Part shown: piece after piece, positions 61,947 through 64,000 of the stretch
Layout: every line of letters starts with the position of its first letter
Position numbering within the stretch: the stretch's first letter is position 1
NCBI RefSeq assembly: GCF_001613805.1
Contig: NZ_LPVY01000021.1
Coordinates: 372,001-436,000 of the forward strand
DNA from: Thalassospira lucentensis
GTDB taxonomy: Bacteria; Pseudomonadota; Alphaproteobacteria; Rhodospirillales; Thalassospiraceae
DNA length: 64,000 nucleotides
Reading direction: 5' to 3'
Notes under the pieces: generated by a model
Seen by the model: the letters and a program-made list of their open reading frames with translations, nothing else
Told to the model about the DNA's origin: nothing
Databases searched by the model: none
Made by a program: the position numbers and the translations under genes

Positions 61947-62708
61947 ATGGAAAACGTTACCTACATCGCTTTGTCGCGCCAAAAGACGCTTCGCAGCATG
62001 ATGAACAACATCTCCCAGAACCTGGCGAACATGAACACGACCGGGTACAAGGAAGAGAAAATGATGTTCACGGACTGGATCGCGAAGAACAAGGATGCGC
62101 CGTTCCGGGGCGAGCGTGAAATCTCGCTTGTCCAGGATATCGCGCAATTCCGCGATACACGCGTGGGTAACATTGAAAATACCGAACGGCCGCTGGACGT
62201 CGCATTGAGCCAGCCAGATATGTTCTTTGCCGTCCAGACACCAAGCGGAACCCAATATACCCGGAATGGCAATTTCAGCCTCGATCCGGGCGGTCAGCTG
62301 ATTACCAATGAAGGGTACCCCGTCCTGAGTGATGCCGGTCAACCGATCTTCTTTAACGAAGCCGACAATCTGATCGAAATCAAAGGTGACGGCAGCATCT
62401 CGACCGATATCGGCCAGATTGGCAAGCTGCAGGTCGTTACTTTCGACAACGTTCAGGAAATGAATGTAACCGGCAGCTCGCTTTACAGCGTCGTCAAGGA
62501 CAATCCGAATGATCCCGATGGCGCCCAGCCGGTTGACAATCCCGGCGTAGTTCAGGGTGCTCTGGAAAAATCCAACGTCAATCCGATCAGTTCGATGACC
62601 CAGATGATTGATGTGTTGCGCACCTATCAGTCAGTGACGCGGTCGCTCGAGAGCGAGAACGAGCGTCAACGCAACATGATCAGCAAACTGGGCGATGTTC
62701 GCGCCTGA
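61947..62708 (+). CDS. flgF: Flagellar rod protein FlgF
   Basis: FlgF (253 residues) is a proximal rod protein. The N-terminal rod motif (KTLRSMMNNISQNLANMNTT) and the family middle (NGNFSLDPGGQLITNEGYPV) and C-terminal part (NVNPISSMTQMIDVLRTYQS) are intact. It begins the flgF-flgG-flgA operon, divergent from fliL. Confidence 0.96.
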   Translation: MENVTYIALSRQKTLRSMMNNISQNLANMNTTGYKEEKMMFTDWIAKNKDAPFRGEREISLVQDIAQFRDTRVGNIENTERPLDVALSQPDMFFAVQTPSGTQYTRNGNFSLDPGGQLITNEGYPVLSDAGQPIFFNEADNLIEIKGDGSISTDIGQIGKLQVVTFDNVQEMNVTGSSLYSVVKDNPNDPDGAQPVDNPGVVQGALEKSNVNPISSMTQMIDVLRTYQSVTRSLESENERQRNMISKLGDVRA

Positions 62709-62777
62709 TTAACCGGGCACCTCGCCCCGAAATAAAGAATTCAAATGCGCCATCGGCGCAGACCCAGGAGACAGAAG

Positions 62778-63563
62778 ATGCGGTCACTTGATATTGGAGC
62801 CCTTGGCATGCAGGCACAGTCCACCAACGTGGATGTGACCTCGCACAACATCGCCAACATGACCACAACCGGCTACAAACGCCAGCGCGCCGAATTTCAG
62901 GATCTGCTCTATCAGGACCTGCGTCGCGCCGGGTCTCCATCGTCGGATACCGGTACAATTGTACCCGTTGGCATCCAGGTTGGTCTCGGCGTAAAAACTG
63001 CCGCAATTGGCCGCTATATGGGACAAGGCACACTGACACTCACCGAAAACGAACTTGATGTTGCCATTCAGGGCCGCGGCTATTTGCAGATTGATTTGCC
63101 AAGCGGTGAAACGGCCTATACCCGGGATGGTACACTGAAACTCGACGCCGATGGCCAGCTCGTCACCAAAGACGGCTTTGCCGTGCAGCCCGGCATCACT
63201 GTGCCGGACAATGCAACCTCTGTCACAATCAATACATCTGGCGAAGTATTTGCAGAAATCGATGGTCAGGTTGCACTTCAGAACCTAGGTCAGATCCAGC
63301 TTGCCACCTTCATCAATCCGGCAGGTCTTGATGCTTTGGGTGACAACCTGTTCCTTGAAACCGAGGCTTCCGGTAACCCGGCAACCGGTGTTCCCGGCGG
63401 GGTTGGCTTTGGCACCCTCCAACAGGGTTATCTGGAATCGTCAAACGTCAACGTGGTTCAGGAAATCACCAACCTGATCAAGGCACAGCGCGCTTACGAA
63501 ATGAACTCGAAATCGATTTCGACCACCGACGAAATGATGAGCGCGGTCAGTAACCTGCGTTAA
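62778..63563 (+). CDS. flgG: Flagellar distal rod protein FlgG
   Basis: FlgG (261 residues) makes the distal rod. MRSLDIGALGMQAQSTNVDV, NIANMTTTGYKRQRAEFQDL and the C-terminal NVNVVQEITNLIKAQRAYEM are canonical. The ATG at 62778 follows CAGGAGACAG; a longer frame upstream adds unconserved residues. It follows flgF after 69 bases with a small hairpin (TGCGCC / GGCGCA) in the gap. Confidence 0.97.
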   Translation: MRSLDIGALGMQAQSTNVDVTSHNIANMTTTGYKRQRAEFQDLLYQDLRRAGSPSSDTGTIVPVGIQVGLGVKTAAIGRYMGQGTLTLTENELDVAIQGRGYLQIDLPSGETAYTRDGTLKLDADGQLVTKDGFAVQPGITVPDNATSVTINTSGEVFAEIDGQVALQNLGQIQLATFINPAGLDALGDNLFLETEASGNPATGVPGGVGFGTLQQGYLESSNVNVVQEITNLIKAQRAYEMNSKSISTTDEMMSAVSNLR

Positions 63564-63682
63564 TTCGGTTCGTCTCAGGGATAACAGGACTGTTCGGACA
63601 GAAATTGCGCGGGTTACCGAAAAACCGGTTGCCCGCAAACTGCATTTACGCGATTTACACAGTTCCGTGCTATGGTCGTCGC

Positions 63683-64000
63683 ATGAAAATACAGCAAATA
63701 TTCCCTATCCTTGCATTGCTGCTCCCGGTGTTGCTTAGCAATCCCGGACAGCCGCACGCACAATCATCATCTGGCACACGGGAAATGGATGTAAATATCC
63801 TGTTGCGTCCGGATGCGATCGTTGAGGGGCAATATGTAACCCTGGGGGATATTTTCAGCGGCATCGACCTTGAACAAAGCGACATTCCTGTCGCCCACTC
63901 TCCGCAACCGGGACGTCAAACCGTTCTTGATTATCGCTGGCTTTATGGAATTGCCCAACGGCACAAGGTGCAATGGCGCCCGCGCACAGCAGCCGACCAG
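63683..64000 (+). CDS. flgA: FlgA, P-ring assembly protein (3' end outside window)
   Basis: The first 106 codons of a gene running off the window. The product has a signal peptide (IQQIFPILALLLPVLLSNPG, cleavage near PHAQ) and then DVNILLRPDAIVEGQYVTLG, the start of the FlgA N-terminal region. FlgA is a periplasmic chaperone for P-ring (FlgI) assembly. It follows flgG by 119 bases; flgH would be expected next, but lies outside. Confidence 0.85.
   Translation, partial: MKIQQIFPILALLLPVLLSNPGQPHAQSSSGTREMDVNILLRPDAIVEGQYVTLGDIFSGIDLEQSDIPVAHSPQPGRQTVLDYRWLYGIAQRHKVQWRPRTAADQ

Noticed and set aside
1-64000. CRISPR arrays, insertion sequences, prophage, tRNA or rRNA genes
   Set aside because: I saw no regularly spaced repeats, transposase or integrase sequences, nor cloverleaf or rRNA signatures in any gap; a covariance-model search would be needed to exclude small RNAs.

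Overview
The window reads as ordinary, densely packed chromosome of a motile alphaproteobacterium of the Rhodospirillales type; a Thalassospira-like marine bacterium is my guess. The signs are a RecA whose N-terminus follows the rhizobial pattern behind a GAAC-N7-GAAC LexA box, a CckA-type hybrid kinase, an orphan FlhX, MotE and DUF6468 beside FliM, perfect EcfG-type (GGAAC-N16/17-CGTT) stress promoters, and -24/-12 (sigma-54) flagellar promoters. I saw no insertion sequence, prophage, CRISPR array, rRNA or tRNA gene.

Layout. 1-10 kb: the end of a TetR regulator, isocitrate dehydrogenase, a periplasmic binding protein, pirin, WrbA, GlpQ, a RocB-like peptidase with a divergent Lrp regulator, and a MoxR/VWA pair. 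10-20 kb: AraC, TPR, MFS/TetR, DUF2254, DUF2798/LysR, Lrp with a divergent EamA exporter, and an unknown 120-aa protein. 20-30 kb: alaS, NIPSNAP, two entericidin-like lipoproteins around a DUF1328 gene, a secreted hydrolase with a divergent membrane-bound AraC regulator, recA, and a nickel locus (nikR with divergent nikK/nikL-like genes). 30-43 kb: exporters, a class D beta-lactamase, a cation antiporter, a LysR-controlled isochorismatase/amidohydrolase/XapX/MFS group, cckA and a class A beta-lactamase.

43.9-64 kb is a flagellar and chemotaxis island: flgB-flgC-fliE-fliQ-fliR-flhB (minus); csrA, flhX, an unknown gene, fliO and fliP (plus); fliL-fliM-DUF6468-motE-cheY-cheZ, two MotB-like genes, a 1174-aa AMIN-like/TPR protein and a Sel1-repeat protein (minus); and flgF-flgG-flgA (plus, running off the end). 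Together they supply the export gate, rod, switch, stator parts and CheY/CheZ signalling. CckA, CtrA-like and sigma-54 sites suggest control through the CtrA/FlbD-type hierarchy. No motA is present.

The observations I rate highest are the three EcfG-type promoters, a MotB-like protein without the membrane aspartate beside a normal MotB, a shared Q-x-x-I-D peptide in FliM, MotE and CheZ, the NikR/NikK/NikL locus without its ECF transporter, and the large envelope TPR protein plus Sel1 protein in the stator operon.
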